Origin: Acinetobacter lactucae
GTDB lineage: Bacteria; Pseudomonadota; Gammaproteobacteria; Pseudomonadales; Moraxellaceae
DNA: 64,000 nt
NCBI RefSeq assembly: GCF_001605885.1
Contig: NZ_LRPE01000001.1
Span: 60,226-124,225, forward strand
Direction: 5' to 3'
Each line of letters begins with the position of its first letter. The first letter of the stretch is position 1. The notes beneath the pieces were generated by a model. It had not been told where the DNA came from and did no database searches. It was given only the letters and a program-made list of their open reading frames with translations. The translations under genes were made by a program, and so were the position numbers. Below, one piece after another: positions 47,401 through 55,885 of the stretch.

Positions 47401-48912
47401 TTAGAAGAAGCCCATTGGTTTAGTTGAATAACTCACCAACAAGTTTTTAGTTTGTTGATAATGATCTAGCATCATTTTATGGTTTTCGCGCCCAATACCT
47501 GACTTCTTATAACCACCAAATGCAGCATGTGCAGGGTAGATGTTGTAGCAGTTTGTCCAAACACGGCCCGCTTCAATAGCACGACCAGCACGGTAAGAAA
47601 TATGAGCTGAACGTGACCAAACACCTGCACCTAAGCCGTACATGGTGTCATTGGCAATTTTAATTGCATCATCAAAGTCTTTAAATGTTGTCACAGCAAG
47701 TACAGGTCCAAAAATTTCTTCTTGGAAAACTTGCATGCCATTGTGACCTTTAAAAATAGTCGGATCAACATAATAACCATCGCCTACTTCTTTACGGCCA
47801 CTACCGCCTAGTAAGAGTTCTGCACCTTCTTCACGACCCGTGTTAATACAACGTAAGATTTTCTCTTGTTGTTGTAGAGATGCTTGAGCACCAATCATGG
47901 TTTCAGTATCAAGTGGGTGACCAGTTTTAATACGCTTTACGCGTTCGACAGCCATCTCCAAGAACTGATCAGCAATACTTTCTTGTACTAAAGCACGAGA
48001 AGGGCAAGTACATACTTCACCTTGGTTTAAGGCAAACATGGCAAAACCTTCAAGCGTTTTTTCCAAGAAGTCATCTTCTTTATCCAAAATATCTTCAAAG
48101 AAAAGGTTTGGTGACTTACCGCCAAGTTCTAACGTTACTGGAATAATATTTTCGGTCGCATATTGCATCACCATTTGTCCAGTTTGAGTTGAACCTGTGA
48201 ACGCGATTTTTGCAATACGTGGATTTGTCGCTAATGGACGGCCGACTTCTGCACCGAAACCATTGACGATATTAAGGACACCCGGTGGTAAAATGTCTTG
48301 GATCAGTTCAGCAACCAGCAAAATACCCACTGGAGTTTGTTCAGCTGGTTTAATTACCACACAGTTACCAGCTGCTAAAGCAGGTGCAAGTTTCCATGCT
48401 GCCATCAAAATCGGGAAGTTCCATGGAATGATTTGACCAACCACACCTAGTGGTTCATGGAAATGGTAAGCGATGGTATCTTCATCAATTTCAGAGATGC
48501 CACCTTCTTGAGCACGAATACATCCAGCGAAATAACGGAAATGGTCAATCGCAAGTGGAAGGTCTGCTGCTAAAGTTTCACGGACTGCTTTACCATTATC
48601 CCAAGTTTCTGCAACAGCAAGCATTTCAAGATTTGCTTCTAAACGATCAGCAATTTTTAAAAGTATATTTGAGCGTACCGTTGGAGAGGCTTTATTCCAT
48701 GTTGCTTTCGCTTTGTGCGCTGCATCTAGAGCGAGTTCGATATCTTCGGCACTAGAGCGTGGAATACGTGTGAAAGCTTTTCCATCAACAGGAGATACAT
48801 TGTCAAAATATGCACCCTTTAAAGGTGCCACCCATTCACCGCCAATAAAATTTTCGTATTGTGATTTGAATTGAACTTTTGAGCCTGGTTGATTTGGATC
48901 GATATAGCGCAT
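47401..48912 (-). CDS. NAD+-dependent aldehyde dehydrogenase (acetaldehyde dehydrogenase, ExaC/AldB type)
   Basis: Oxidises acetaldehyde or similar aldehydes to the acid. The 503-residue protein has the catalytic motif [15 protein letters not shown] (nucleophilic Cys), the general-base motif [14 protein letters not shown], and cofactor-binding [23 protein letters not shown]. The double Cys and the C-terminal [26 protein letters not shown] fit the ExaC/AldB acetaldehyde group. Start at 48912 ([11 protein letters not shown]) follows AAGGAA. It is positioned to remove acetaldehyde made by EutBC or by the alcohol dehydrogenase. Divergent from the GAF regulator. Confidence 0.92.
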   Translation of the reverse strand: MRYIDPNQPGSKVQFKSQYENFIGGEWVAPLKGAYFDNVSPVDGKAFTRIPRSSAEDIELALDAAHKAKATWNKASPTVRSNILLKIADRLEANLEMLAVAETWDNGKAVRETLAADLPLAIDHFRYFAGCIRAQEGGISEIDEDTIAYHFHEPLGVVGQIIPWNFPILMAAWKLAPALAAGNCVVIKPAEQTPVGILLVAELIQDILPPGVLNIVNGFGAEVGRPLATNPRIAKIAFTGSTQTGQMVMQYATENIIPVTLELGGKSPNLFFEDILDKEDDFLEKTLEGFAMFALNQGEVCTCPSRALVQESIADQFLEMAVERVKRIKTGHPLDTETMIGAQASLQQQEKILRCINTGREEGAELLLGGSGRKEVGDGYYVDPTIFKGHNGMQVFQEEIFGPVLAVTTFKDFDDAIKIANDTMYGLGAGVWSRSAHISYRAGRAIEAGRVWTNCYNIYPAHAAFGGYKKSGIGRENHKMMLDHYQQTKNLLVSYSTKPMGFF

Positions 48913-49005
48913 ATAAATATTCCTTTGCTTTTTAGGACTAAAGACTAACAAGAACCCTGTCAGTAGGTACTTTCGTACTTTGTATAATTAGGATATAAAG
49001 AAGAA

Positions 49006-49023
49006 GGTTGGAGAAAGGTTGGA
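49006..49023 (+). promoter_or_regulatory. 11-bp-period direct repeat (candidate regulator operator) between aldehyde dehydrogenase and regulator
   Basis: GGTTGGA at 49006-49012 is repeated at 49017-49023, seven bases each with a 4-base spacer. The two copies lie on the same helix face, 32-49 bases before the regulator start and 94-111 bases before the divergent dehydrogenase. The same arrangement recurs near 51280 and 52680. Function as an operator is inference. Confidence 0.55.
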
Positions 49024-49054
49024 ATAGAAATGTGGATATATAAGGAATTTACAA

Positions 49055-50245
49055 ATGTTCACAAAAAAGGATTTATTGCAGCAACGGACGTTGATTGATC
49101 AACTGCGCACGCAAAATAGTCTCTCTCCTCAGAATGCTGCCAAACTCGGCCAAAGTATTGCAAGCTCGTGGGAACGATCAGCCTCTGCTGCGATTCCTAA
49201 GGAGCGTTTTGCGGCTCCATTAGTCGAAAAAAATACTGCTTCACAGAATGCTTTAGATATGGCTTTAAGCCAATGTGCCGATGACTTGCGTCATATTGCA
49301 GAGCAATCTTCAATGGTGATTGCCGTCGGTGATATCGGCAGTACCATTATTTGGACTGCACCAAGTGCTCAAATGCAAAGTGCTGCTGAACGTGTGCATT
49401 TTGTACAAGGTGGACAGTGGCGTGAAGAATTTGTGGGTACCAATGCCTTGGCTTTATCTTTAAAAACTCAACAATCAAGCTGTGTTTTTTCAAATGAACA
49501 TTATATGGAATCGATTCATGATTGGGTGTGTTATGCGGCACCAATTATCGATCCATACTCGAAACAAACGCTAGGCGTTGTTGATTTATCAACCACATGG
49601 AAGAACCATAATAGTTTAGGAATATTGGCTGCTGAACGATGTGCATCCATTATTCAATCCGCTTTGCTAGAGCAGCAGCGTCAACAGTTACATATTCGTG
49701 CATTTTCGACACCGCAAGTCAAATTTAATGGCAAAAGCTTGTTATTAACGCCGCGTCAAATTGAAATTTTAACCATATTGGCTTTATGTCCACATGGTTT
49801 AACTTTAGAGCATCTTTATCAGGCACTCTATGGCGAACGTAAAGTTAGTATGGGTACGCTTAAAGCTGAAATGTCTCAACTACGAGATATTTTGGGAGGT
49901 TTACTTGGTTCACGCCCATATCGTTTGCTGGTGCATGTTGAGGCCGATTTTTTACAAGCTGAACAAGCGCTCGATGCGGGATATGCAGCCTCGGCTTTGC
50001 AGCTTTACACAGGTGTATTTCTGGCAAAAACTGAAAGTCCGTTTTTATGTGCATGGCGCGACTGCCTTGAATCACGCTTGAGCGATGCAATTTTTAAAAC
50101 CCAAGAAACAGATTTACTGTTAAAGCATCTAGCTCATTTCCCTGAAGCAATTGATGCGGTAGAACGCCTTATGGAGCTCTTACCAAGTGAACATCCTGCG
50201 CATCAACTGCTGGTGAAATACCTTGACTCACCTAAGCTTAGTTAA
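49055..50245 (+). CDS. GAF-domain transcriptional regulator with winged helix and BTAD-like C-terminus (no AAA+ domain)
   Basis: A 396-residue regulator. Residues 1-60 (SIASSWERSASA) and the GAF region (about 70-205; REEFVGTNALALSL, DPYSKQTLGVVDLS) resemble the AcoR/AcoR-like sensors of two-carbon metabolism. The sigma-54 AAA+ module of AcoR is absent. Instead, LLLTPRQIEILTILALCPHGLTLEHLYQAL (about 230-260) begins an OmpR/SARP-type winged helix. The following AEQALDAGYAASALQLYTGVFLAKTESPFLCAWRDCLE segment (about 303-345) resembles a BTAD helical repeat. Placement suggests control of the aldehyde and alcohol dehydrogenase genes. Its stop overlaps the convergent hydrolase by 4 bases. Confidence 0.75.
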   Translation: MFTKKDLLQQRTLIDQLRTQNSLSPQNAAKLGQSIASSWERSASAAIPKERFAAPLVEKNTASQNALDMALSQCADDLRHIAEQSSMVIAVGDIGSTIIWTAPSAQMQSAAERVHFVQGGQWREEFVGTNALALSLKTQQSSCVFSNEHYMESIHDWVCYAAPIIDPYSKQTLGVVDLSTTWKNHNSLGILAAERCASIIQSALLEQQRQQLHIRAFSTPQVKFNGKSLLLTPRQIEILTILALCPHGLTLEHLYQALYGERKVSMGTLKAEMSQLRDILGGLLGSRPYRLLVHVEADFLQAEQALDAGYAASALQLYTGVFLAKTESPFLCAWRDCLESRLSDAIFKTQETDLLLKHLAHFPEAIDAVERLMELLPSEHPAHQLLVKYLDSPKLS

Positions 50246-51210
50246 GTAATTTTTTGATCCAGCCACTGGAACAATTGTTGATAGACTTGTTCTCGTACTG
50301 GCTGGGCCGAAAGGACTAAGTCATGCAATCCATTGTGAATAGAGACAACTGAGACATCGCCTTTAATTTTCTTACCATGTTTCTCAATGTCTTTAACATC
50401 TAAAATCACGTCACTTTGAGTCGCATCTGGCCCCCATTTGCGTGGGTTTTTAGTCTGATGAGAATGCATAATGAGTGCAGGAACGTTCAGTTTAAGCCCG
50501 CGGTGAATCTCTTTTTGTGCCGTATGAATTGCATGTACAAAGCTGAGTTGAACTGTAGGGGCAGAGGTCGGTTTCCAGTCAAGATTAAAGTCCCATTCAC
50601 CTTTGAGCTGCTTGTGAAGACTGGTGGTGTACCATTTGTTTAATTGGCTTGGGAATTTAACTTTTGGTAGATATTTTCCTACTCGACTGAGCATTGGAAT
50701 ACCAAACTTCTTTTCAACTAAACTTAAATTAAAGTCGTAAAATGGACTATTTGCCCAGAGCGCTTTAATAAGAGAATGATCTGGATGATGGGCAGCATAA
50801 AGCGTTGCTGTCAAACCACCAGTTGAATGCCCTGCGAGTAAAACCTGAGTGTGTTGCTCTGCGCCAATAATTTCTAATGCTTGAGTAATTTCAGCATCGT
50901 ATTCATTCAAATCAAGCACATTATAGAAAATTTGATGAGGCAGCTTTGAACGCCCATATTTTCTTAAATCAAGTGCATAGAAGTCATAACCATGAGCATT
51001 GAATTGCTCAGCCATTTCGGTTTGAAAGAAATAATCTAAAAAACCATGAATATAAAGTACGGCTTTTTGAGACGGTTGAGAGGCTTTTTTACGCACTAAA
51101 GTGGCTACAACTTTACCTTCATAATCACTAGGAAAGTTGAGTGTGAGCTGTTCGTAACCCGTGCCTAAAATATCTGGAACATAAGTTTGATTAGCTAAAG
51201 ATGTATTCAT
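50242..51210 (-). CDS. Alpha/beta hydrolase (serine aminopeptidase S33/monoacylglycerol lipase-like)
   Basis: A 322-residue cytosolic alpha/beta-hydrolase. The nucleophile elbow is LAGHSTGGLTATLYAAHH (Ser in GHSTG). YIHGFLDYFFQ carries the oxyanion HG motif, and HNGLHDLVLS near the end has the catalytic His. The fold is closest to Hydrolase_4 (lysophospholipase/monoglyceride lipase-like); the ester substrate is unknown. Repeats of the kind found upstream of the dehydrogenases lie 68-95 bases before its start, so it may belong to the same regulon. Ends overlapping the regulator gene by 4 bases. Confidence 0.82.
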   Translation of the reverse strand: MNTSLANQTYVPDILGTGYEQLTLNFPSDYEGKVVATLVRKKASQPSQKAVLYIHGFLDYFFQTEMAEQFNAHGYDFYALDLRKYGRSKLPHQIFYNVLDLNEYDAEITQALEIIGAEQHTQVLLAGHSTGGLTATLYAAHHPDHSLIKALWANSPFYDFNLSLVEKKFGIPMLSRVGKYLPKVKFPSQLNKWYTTSLHKQLKGEWDFNLDWKPTSAPTVQLSFVHAIHTAQKEIHRGLKLNVPALIMHSHQTKNPRKWGPDATQSDVILDVKDIEKHGKKIKGDVSVVSIHNGLHDLVLSAQPVREQVYQQLFQWLDQKIT

Positions 51211-51277
51211 TTTTATCGAGCTATTGTAATTAAGACATGCAGAGTATCCTTCAATGAAATGGGCGAATTGTCAATCA

Positions 51278-51304
51278 GGTTTGGAAAAGGTTGGAGTAAA
51301 GGTT
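51278..51304 (+). promoter_or_regulatory. 11-bp-period repeat upstream of the hydrolase gene
   Basis: GGTTTGG (51278-51284), GGTTGGA (51289-51295) and GGTT (51301-51304) are spaced 11 and 12 bases start to start. They resemble the repeat at 49006-49023 and lie 68-95 bases upstream of the minus-strand hydrolase start. Confidence 0.5.
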
Positions 51305-51306
51305 CT

Positions 51307-51342
51307 AAAAAAAGGGAATACCGCTGGAGCTAAGTATTCCCC
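51307..51342 (-). terminator. Distal terminator of the alcohol dehydrogenase gene
   Basis: GGGAATAC (51314-51321) and GTATTCCC (51334-51341) pair perfectly; read on the minus strand the stem runs into seven T (complement of 51307-51313). Confidence 0.85.
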
Positions 51343-51380
51343 AAAAAAGTAAGTCAACGGTCGGAGGGATTTGACTTACT
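51343..51380 (-). terminator. Proximal terminator of the alcohol dehydrogenase gene
   Basis: AGTAAGTCAA (51348-51357) pairs perfectly with TTGACTTACT (51371-51380), followed on the minus strand by a T run (complement of 51343-51348). It forms a tandem with the stem at 51314-51341. Confidence 0.82.
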
Positions 51381-51405
51381 AGAGGGATATGCCATTAAAT
51401 CAGTA

Positions 51406-52578
51406 TTACAGTGCCGCTTTGAAAATCTCCACAACTTGTGCATGATTTGCTTTGCGAGGGTTGGTGAGCATACATGCATCTTTTTGAGCATTATCGGCCA
51501 TGACAGCAAGGTCTTCAGTTTTTACACCAAGCGCGGTTAAACCAGATGGAATACCAATTGATGAAGACAGTTTGCGAATGGCATCAATTGCAGCATACGC
51601 AGCTTCTGTTACGGTCAGCCCTTGAGTATTTACACCCATTAACTCAGCGATTTTTGCATAACGATCTGGGCAAGCAATTAAGTTAAATTCGCATACGTGT
51701 GGTAATAAAATTGCATTACACACGCCGTGAGGTAGATTATAAAAACCGCCCAACTGGTGAGCCATTGCGTGAACATAACCTAAAGATGCATTGTTAAATG
51801 CCATGCCAGCCAAATATTGTGCATAGCTCATCGCATCACGTGCTTCGATGTTTTCACCATTTGCAACAGCAGGTTGTAACCACTGACTAATCATTGTAAT
51901 CGCTTTTTCTGCACAGGCATCGGTAATTGGGTTTGCTGCCGTAGAAACATATGCTTCAACTGCATGGGTTAATGCATCCATACCTGTTGCAGCGGTTAAA
52001 CCAGCTGGTTTTGCAATCATGAGTTTCGGGTCATCAATCGCAATAAGTGGGGTACAACGCCAGTCAACAATCGCCATTTTTACGTGAGTATCGGTATTGG
52101 TGATAATACAGAAACGAGTCATTTCAGATGCAGTACCAGCCGTTGTATTCACTGCAATCAATGGCGTCATCGGGACTTTACTTTTATCGATGCCTTCGTA
52201 GTCACGAATATGACCACCACCCGCAGTGACTAAACCAATTCCTTTCGCACAGTCGTGAGATGAACCGCCACCTAGTGAGACAATAAAGTCACAGCCATTT
52301 TCGTTATAGGCATTTACCCCGTTATGAACGTTAATATCGGTTGGGTTGGGTTCTGCGCCTGGGAAGATATGGCTTGCAACGCCTGCTTCGGTTAAATAGT
52401 TTGCGATAAGGTCTGCAACACCAAATTTAAATAAGCCTTCATCGGTCACAATTAATGCTTTTTTTGCGCCGAGGTTTTGAGCCTTGGTCCCAATTTCTTT
52501 AGCACATCCTGGTCCAAAGAGTGATACACAAGGAATATAAAAACCGTTTGTTTGATCTGCAATATTTTTAAAAGCCAT
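51406..52578 (-). CDS. Iron-containing alcohol dehydrogenase
   Basis: Group III (Fe2+) NAD-dependent alcohol dehydrogenase of 390 residues, likely oxidising ethanol or another short alcohol. Signatures: SLGGGSSHDCAKGIGLV for the dinucleotide, TTAGTASEMTRFCI, and the metal-binding His set in HAMAHQLGGFYNLPHGVCNAILLPHV. Start at 52578 (MAFKNIADQTNGFY) follows AAGGAA by 9 bases; the longer frame from 52635 has no ribosome binding site. It has a CCTACC repeat upstream and two terminators downstream. Confidence 0.92.
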   Translation of the reverse strand: MAFKNIADQTNGFYIPCVSLFGPGCAKEIGTKAQNLGAKKALIVTDEGLFKFGVADLIANYLTEAGVASHIFPGAEPNPTDINVHNGVNAYNENGCDFIVSLGGGSSHDCAKGIGLVTAGGGHIRDYEGIDKSKVPMTPLIAVNTTAGTASEMTRFCIITNTDTHVKMAIVDWRCTPLIAIDDPKLMIAKPAGLTAATGMDALTHAVEAYVSTAANPITDACAEKAITMISQWLQPAVANGENIEARDAMSYAQYLAGMAFNNASLGYVHAMAHQLGGFYNLPHGVCNAILLPHVCEFNLIACPDRYAKIAELMGVNTQGLTVTEAAYAAIDAIRKLSSSIGIPSGLTALGVKTEDLAVMADNAQKDACMLTNPRKANHAQVVEIFKAAL

Positions 52579-52670
52579 GGAGTGATTCCTTCTTCCATAA
52601 ATCCATTGTTTGTTATTACAGGTGAGCCTCACCATGGCCTTAGTATTGTGATGTGAAGATTATTTTCCTA

Positions 52671-52690
52671 CCTACCAAAAACCTACCAAA
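52671..52690 (-). promoter_or_regulatory. 11-bp-period direct repeat upstream of the alcohol dehydrogenase
   Basis: On the minus strand GGTAGGT occurs twice with an exact 11-base period (plus-strand CCTACC at 52671-52676 and 52682-52687). A further overlapping CCTA lies at 52667. The block is about 93-110 bases before the start. It has the same geometry as the GGTTGGA repeats at 49006 and 51278, but the opposite orientation relative to its gene. Confidence 0.5.
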
Positions 52691-52808
52691 TATTATTTTG
52701 TTTTTAATTTTTGATTTATAAGCACTTTTTAGAAAGTTTGGCACATTCATTTAATTTTTTCGGGAAAATCGTTAAGCTATGGGCTGTTGAAGATGTACAT
52801 ATGAGATT

Positions 52809-54521
52809 ATGAAACAGGAAACTGCGCTTAAACTGCTTAAAGCAGGTGAAAATGTCTTTTTAACCGGTTCGGCTGGTGCAGGGAAAACCTATACACTTAA
52901 TCAGTACATCCAATACCTAAAAGCACGTAAAGTGCCTGTGGCGATTACGGCATCTACAGGTATTGCTGCAACGCATATGAACGGTATGACCATTCATACA
53001 TGGGCTGGCATTGGTATTAAAGATCTGTTAACTGACGATGATCTAAAACGCATGAAAGAGCGTAAATATCTCAAGGAACATCTTGAAAATGCGCAAGTTC
53101 TCGTAATTGATGAAATTTCGATGCTGCATGCAAAGCAGCTTAATCTGGTCAATCAAGTTCTAAAATATTTTAAAGAAAGCGATGAAGCTTTTGGTGGTAT
53201 TCAAGTCATCGTGGCTGGAGATTTCTTCCAGTTGCCGCCTGTAGGTCGTAATGGTGAAGCCAACCGTGACAAGTTCTGCTTTATGTCAGATTCATGGGTC
53301 GAAGCTAAATTCCGTGTATGTTATTTAACGGAACAACACCGTCAAGACGACGAAATTCTGAACCAGATTCTAAACGCTATTCGCGCGCAAAATATTCAAG
53401 CCGATCATTTGCAAGCACTGCGTCAATCACGTGCCCATGATATTGGTGAGACCTTTACTCGTCTTTATACGCACAATATGGATGTCGACAATATCAACTA
53501 TCAGCACTTAAACGAAATTGATAATGAAGGGCATCAATTCAATGCTGTTTTAGATGGTAATGAAAAGTTATTAGAAACTTTAAAATCTTCGGTTCGTGCT
53601 CCAGAAGAACTCACACTTAAAAAACATGCAAAAGTCATGTTTGTAAAAAATAACTTTGATATGGGCTATATCAACGGAAGTTTGGGTGAAGTCATCGGCT
53701 TTGAAGAAGATGACGAAAATGGCTTACTGCCAAAGGTCAAATTAACTGATGGCACGACTTTGCTGGTTGCTCCTGAAACATGGTCAGTTGAAAATGAAGC
53801 AGGCAAAGTGATTGCAAGTTTTCAGCAAATTCCGCTTCGTTTAGCGTGGGCGATTACTATTCATAAAAGCCAAGGGATGACTTTAGAAGCCGCTGAAATT
53901 AACCTCATGAATACCTTTGAGAAAGGTCAGGGTTATGTTGCACTTTCGCGCTTGAAATCTTTAACGGGGTTAAAGCTATTAGGCATTAATGAGCAAGCTT
54001 TAGAATTAGACAGTTTAGCTGTCAAAGCCGATCGCCGTTTCCAAGAGCTGTCTAAAGAAGCTGAAGACAACTTTGCAGATGTAGATTTAACGGCTCAGCA
54101 TAAAGCGTTTATTCGTCATTGCGGCGGTACCTTGAATGAAACCGAGATCTCTCGTAATGAGAAGAAACTCGCAAAAGGTGGCAAGCAAAATTATGCTACG
54201 GCAACGCTAGATGAGACACGTGTCTTGTTTGAAGAAGGGTATGAAATTGAAGACATCGCACATGAACGTGGTCTGACACCAGCAACCATCATTAATCACT
54301 TGGCTCGACTGCATAAAGAGCAAAAGCTAGATATTTCGGTTGCCCATCCGGGTGAAGAAGTGGTCGAAGAAATTCGTAAAATTTATAAGAAGCTGAAAAA
54401 GCGCCAAAATCCAGATCATTTTTCTGATGATGGTTCGATCAAACTAAGACCAATTGTTGAAGCAACCAGCCCTCGAATGGGATATGATCAGGTCCGATTA
54501 GCTTTATTATTTATTGAGTAA
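52809..54521 (+). CDS. Pif1-like superfamily 1B DNA helicase with C-terminal helix-turn-helix
   Basis: ATP-dependent 5'-3' helicase family protein, 570 residues. Walker A GSAGAGKTYTLNQY at residues 20-33, Walker B VLVIDEISMLHA, the QLPPVG segment of motif III, and the C-terminal WAITIHKSQGMTLEAAEINL and GYVALSRL motifs are in Pif1/RecD order. Residues about 470-515 (EEGYEIEDIAHERGLTPATIINHLARLHKE) form a helix-turn-helix of the kind seen at helicase tails, probably for DNA binding. Substrate (for example G-quadruplex or R-loops) is not known. The ATG at 52809 has weak ribosome binding sequence. Confidence 0.85.
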   Translation: MKQETALKLLKAGENVFLTGSAGAGKTYTLNQYIQYLKARKVPVAITASTGIAATHMNGMTIHTWAGIGIKDLLTDDDLKRMKERKYLKEHLENAQVLVIDEISMLHAKQLNLVNQVLKYFKESDEAFGGIQVIVAGDFFQLPPVGRNGEANRDKFCFMSDSWVEAKFRVCYLTEQHRQDDEILNQILNAIRAQNIQADHLQALRQSRAHDIGETFTRLYTHNMDVDNINYQHLNEIDNEGHQFNAVLDGNEKLLETLKSSVRAPEELTLKKHAKVMFVKNNFDMGYINGSLGEVIGFEEDDENGLLPKVKLTDGTTLLVAPETWSVENEAGKVIASFQQIPLRLAWAITIHKSQGMTLEAAEINLMNTFEKGQGYVALSRLKSLTGLKLLGINEQALELDSLAVKADRRFQELSKEAEDNFADVDLTAQHKAFIRHCGGTLNETEISRNEKKLAKGGKQNYATATLDETRVLFEEGYEIEDIAHERGLTPATIINHLARLHKEQKLDISVAHPGEEVVEEIRKIYKKLKKRQNPDHFSDDGSIKLRPIVEATSPRMGYDQVRLALLFIE

Positions 54522-54564
54522 AGTTTAATTCGCTTAATGACTTATTATATAAATTGAGGTGGCT

Positions 54565-54924
54565 ATGCCGCACGTTGTAGTTGATTATTCAGAAAATTTA
54601 ACTGGATTAAACGCAAAACAATTACTTGAAGAAATTAATACTACGCTCATTGAAACAGAGCTATTTAGCCCAGAAGATATTAAAAGCCGTGCGCGTAAAG
54701 ACGAGGTTTTCCTCATTGGCTTAGGGGCTGATCAAGCCTATATTCATGTAAAAGCCTACATTTTGTCAGGAAGAACAGCCGAACAAAAACAACTTATGGG
54801 TGAGCAGTTATTAGCGGCACTCAGCAACAAAAAATATCTACAATCAGATTTTAATAAAGTAATTCAATTGTGCGTTGAGCTTATCGATATGCTAAGAGAA
54901 GATTATTTTAAGCAAGTTGTATAA
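54565..54924 (+). CDS. 5-carboxymethyl-2-hydroxymuconate isomerase family tautomerase
   Basis: Small trimeric tautomerase of the CHMI family, 119 residues. The start ATG 54565 is decided by chemistry as well as by GAGG at 54556-54559: it encodes Met-Pro-His. Loss of Met exposes the N-terminal proline that is the catalytic base in this superfamily, whereas GTG 54559 would bury it. HVVVDYSENL and LIGLGADQAYIHVKAYILSGR are typical. The other homoprotocatechuate genes are not here, so the physiological substrate is uncertain. It lies 43 bases after the helicase. Confidence 0.82.
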   Translation: MPHVVVDYSENLTGLNAKQLLEEINTTLIETELFSPEDIKSRARKDEVFLIGLGADQAYIHVKAYILSGRTAEQKQLMGEQLLAALSNKKYLQSDFNKVIQLCVELIDMLREDYFKQVV

Positions 54925-54988
54925 CACTAAAAAAGCGCAATTTCGATCAAGAATAGAGATGAGCGCTATGTAAAAGTAGTGCTATCGA

Positions 54989-55858
54989 ATGAACAGACAT
55001 AAATGTATGGCTGTATATACACAAAAGCTGCAACTGGTTTGCGATTATATTCAACGACATTTAGATGAAGAGCTAGATGTTGACCGATTGAGCCAGATTG
55101 CGGCCTTATCCAAGTTTCATTTTCATCGCATTTTTGCCATTCATATTGGTTTAAATGTGATGAGGTTTATTCAACTTTCTCGTTTAAAGCGGGCCTCTTT
55201 TCAACTGGCATTTGAACCCGATCTGAAAATTATTGAAATTGCATTGCAAGCAGGGTTTGATAGTCCAGAGGCATTTACTCGTGCATTTAAGCGTTCATTT
55301 GATCAAACTCCTCGGGCTTTTAGAGATAAACCAGACTGGGAATCTTGGCACCAGAAGTTTGTTTTTACGATTCCAAAAAGTGAGCTAAAAATGAATGTAA
55401 ATATTGTTGAGCGACCTGCTGAAAAGATTGCCTATCTGTCGCATTTAGGCAGTCCAGATAAAGTCTTTGAAACGGTTGCACGTTTTATTGCTTGGCGTAA
55501 AGAAACAGGTTTATCACCTGTGACCAAATCTAGAACTTATGGTATTCCGTTTGCTGACCCTGAACAGACGCCATCTGACGAGTTTCGATTTGATATTGCA
55601 GGTTCAATTGAAAAGGCTGTACCTGAAAATACTTACGGCGTACAAATAGGAGAAATTCCTGCGGGTCGTTATGCAACCGTAAGACATTTTGGTAGTCATG
55701 ACCAGATTAAAGATAGTGTGTATTACATCTTTAGAAACTGGTTACCCGATCAAACAGAAGAAGCGGGGGATTATCCTGTTTTCTTTCACTATCACAACTT
55801 TGTACATGAGGTGAAAGAATCCGAGCTTATTACAGATATCTACTTACTTTTAAAATGA
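54989..55858 (+). CDS. AraC family regulator with GyrI-like effector domain
   Basis: A 289-residue protein of the Rob/SoxS-with-effector type. The N-terminal double helix-turn-helix (about residues 15-110; DRLSQIAALSKFHFHRIFAIHIG and IIEIALQAGFDSPEAFTRAFKRSF) binds DNA. The C-terminal GyrI-like domain (about 125-289; ERPAEKIAYLSHLGS, IPAGRYATVRHFGSHDQI) would bind small hydrophobic or cationic compounds. Targets are unknown. The start is 54989 or ATG 55007 (MAVYTQKLQ); neither has a clear Shine-Dalgarno sequence. Confidence 0.85.
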   Translation: MNRHKCMAVYTQKLQLVCDYIQRHLDEELDVDRLSQIAALSKFHFHRIFAIHIGLNVMRFIQLSRLKRASFQLAFEPDLKIIEIALQAGFDSPEAFTRAFKRSFDQTPRAFRDKPDWESWHQKFVFTIPKSELKMNVNIVERPAEKIAYLSHLGSPDKVFETVARFIAWRKETGLSPVTKSRTYGIPFADPEQTPSDEFRFDIAGSIEKAVPENTYGVQIGEIPAGRYATVRHFGSHDQIKDSVYYIFRNWLPDQTEEAGDYPVFFHYHNFVHEVKESELITDIYLLLK

Positions 55859-55885
55859 TTGCAAGTCATACAGCCCTAACTTGGG

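Noticed and set aside
52739..52754. TTGGCAC resembling the -24 element of a sigma-54 promoter
   Set aside because: The matching -12 GC element is absent (TTTAA at that place), and the local GAF regulator lacks the AAA+ domain needed for sigma-54.
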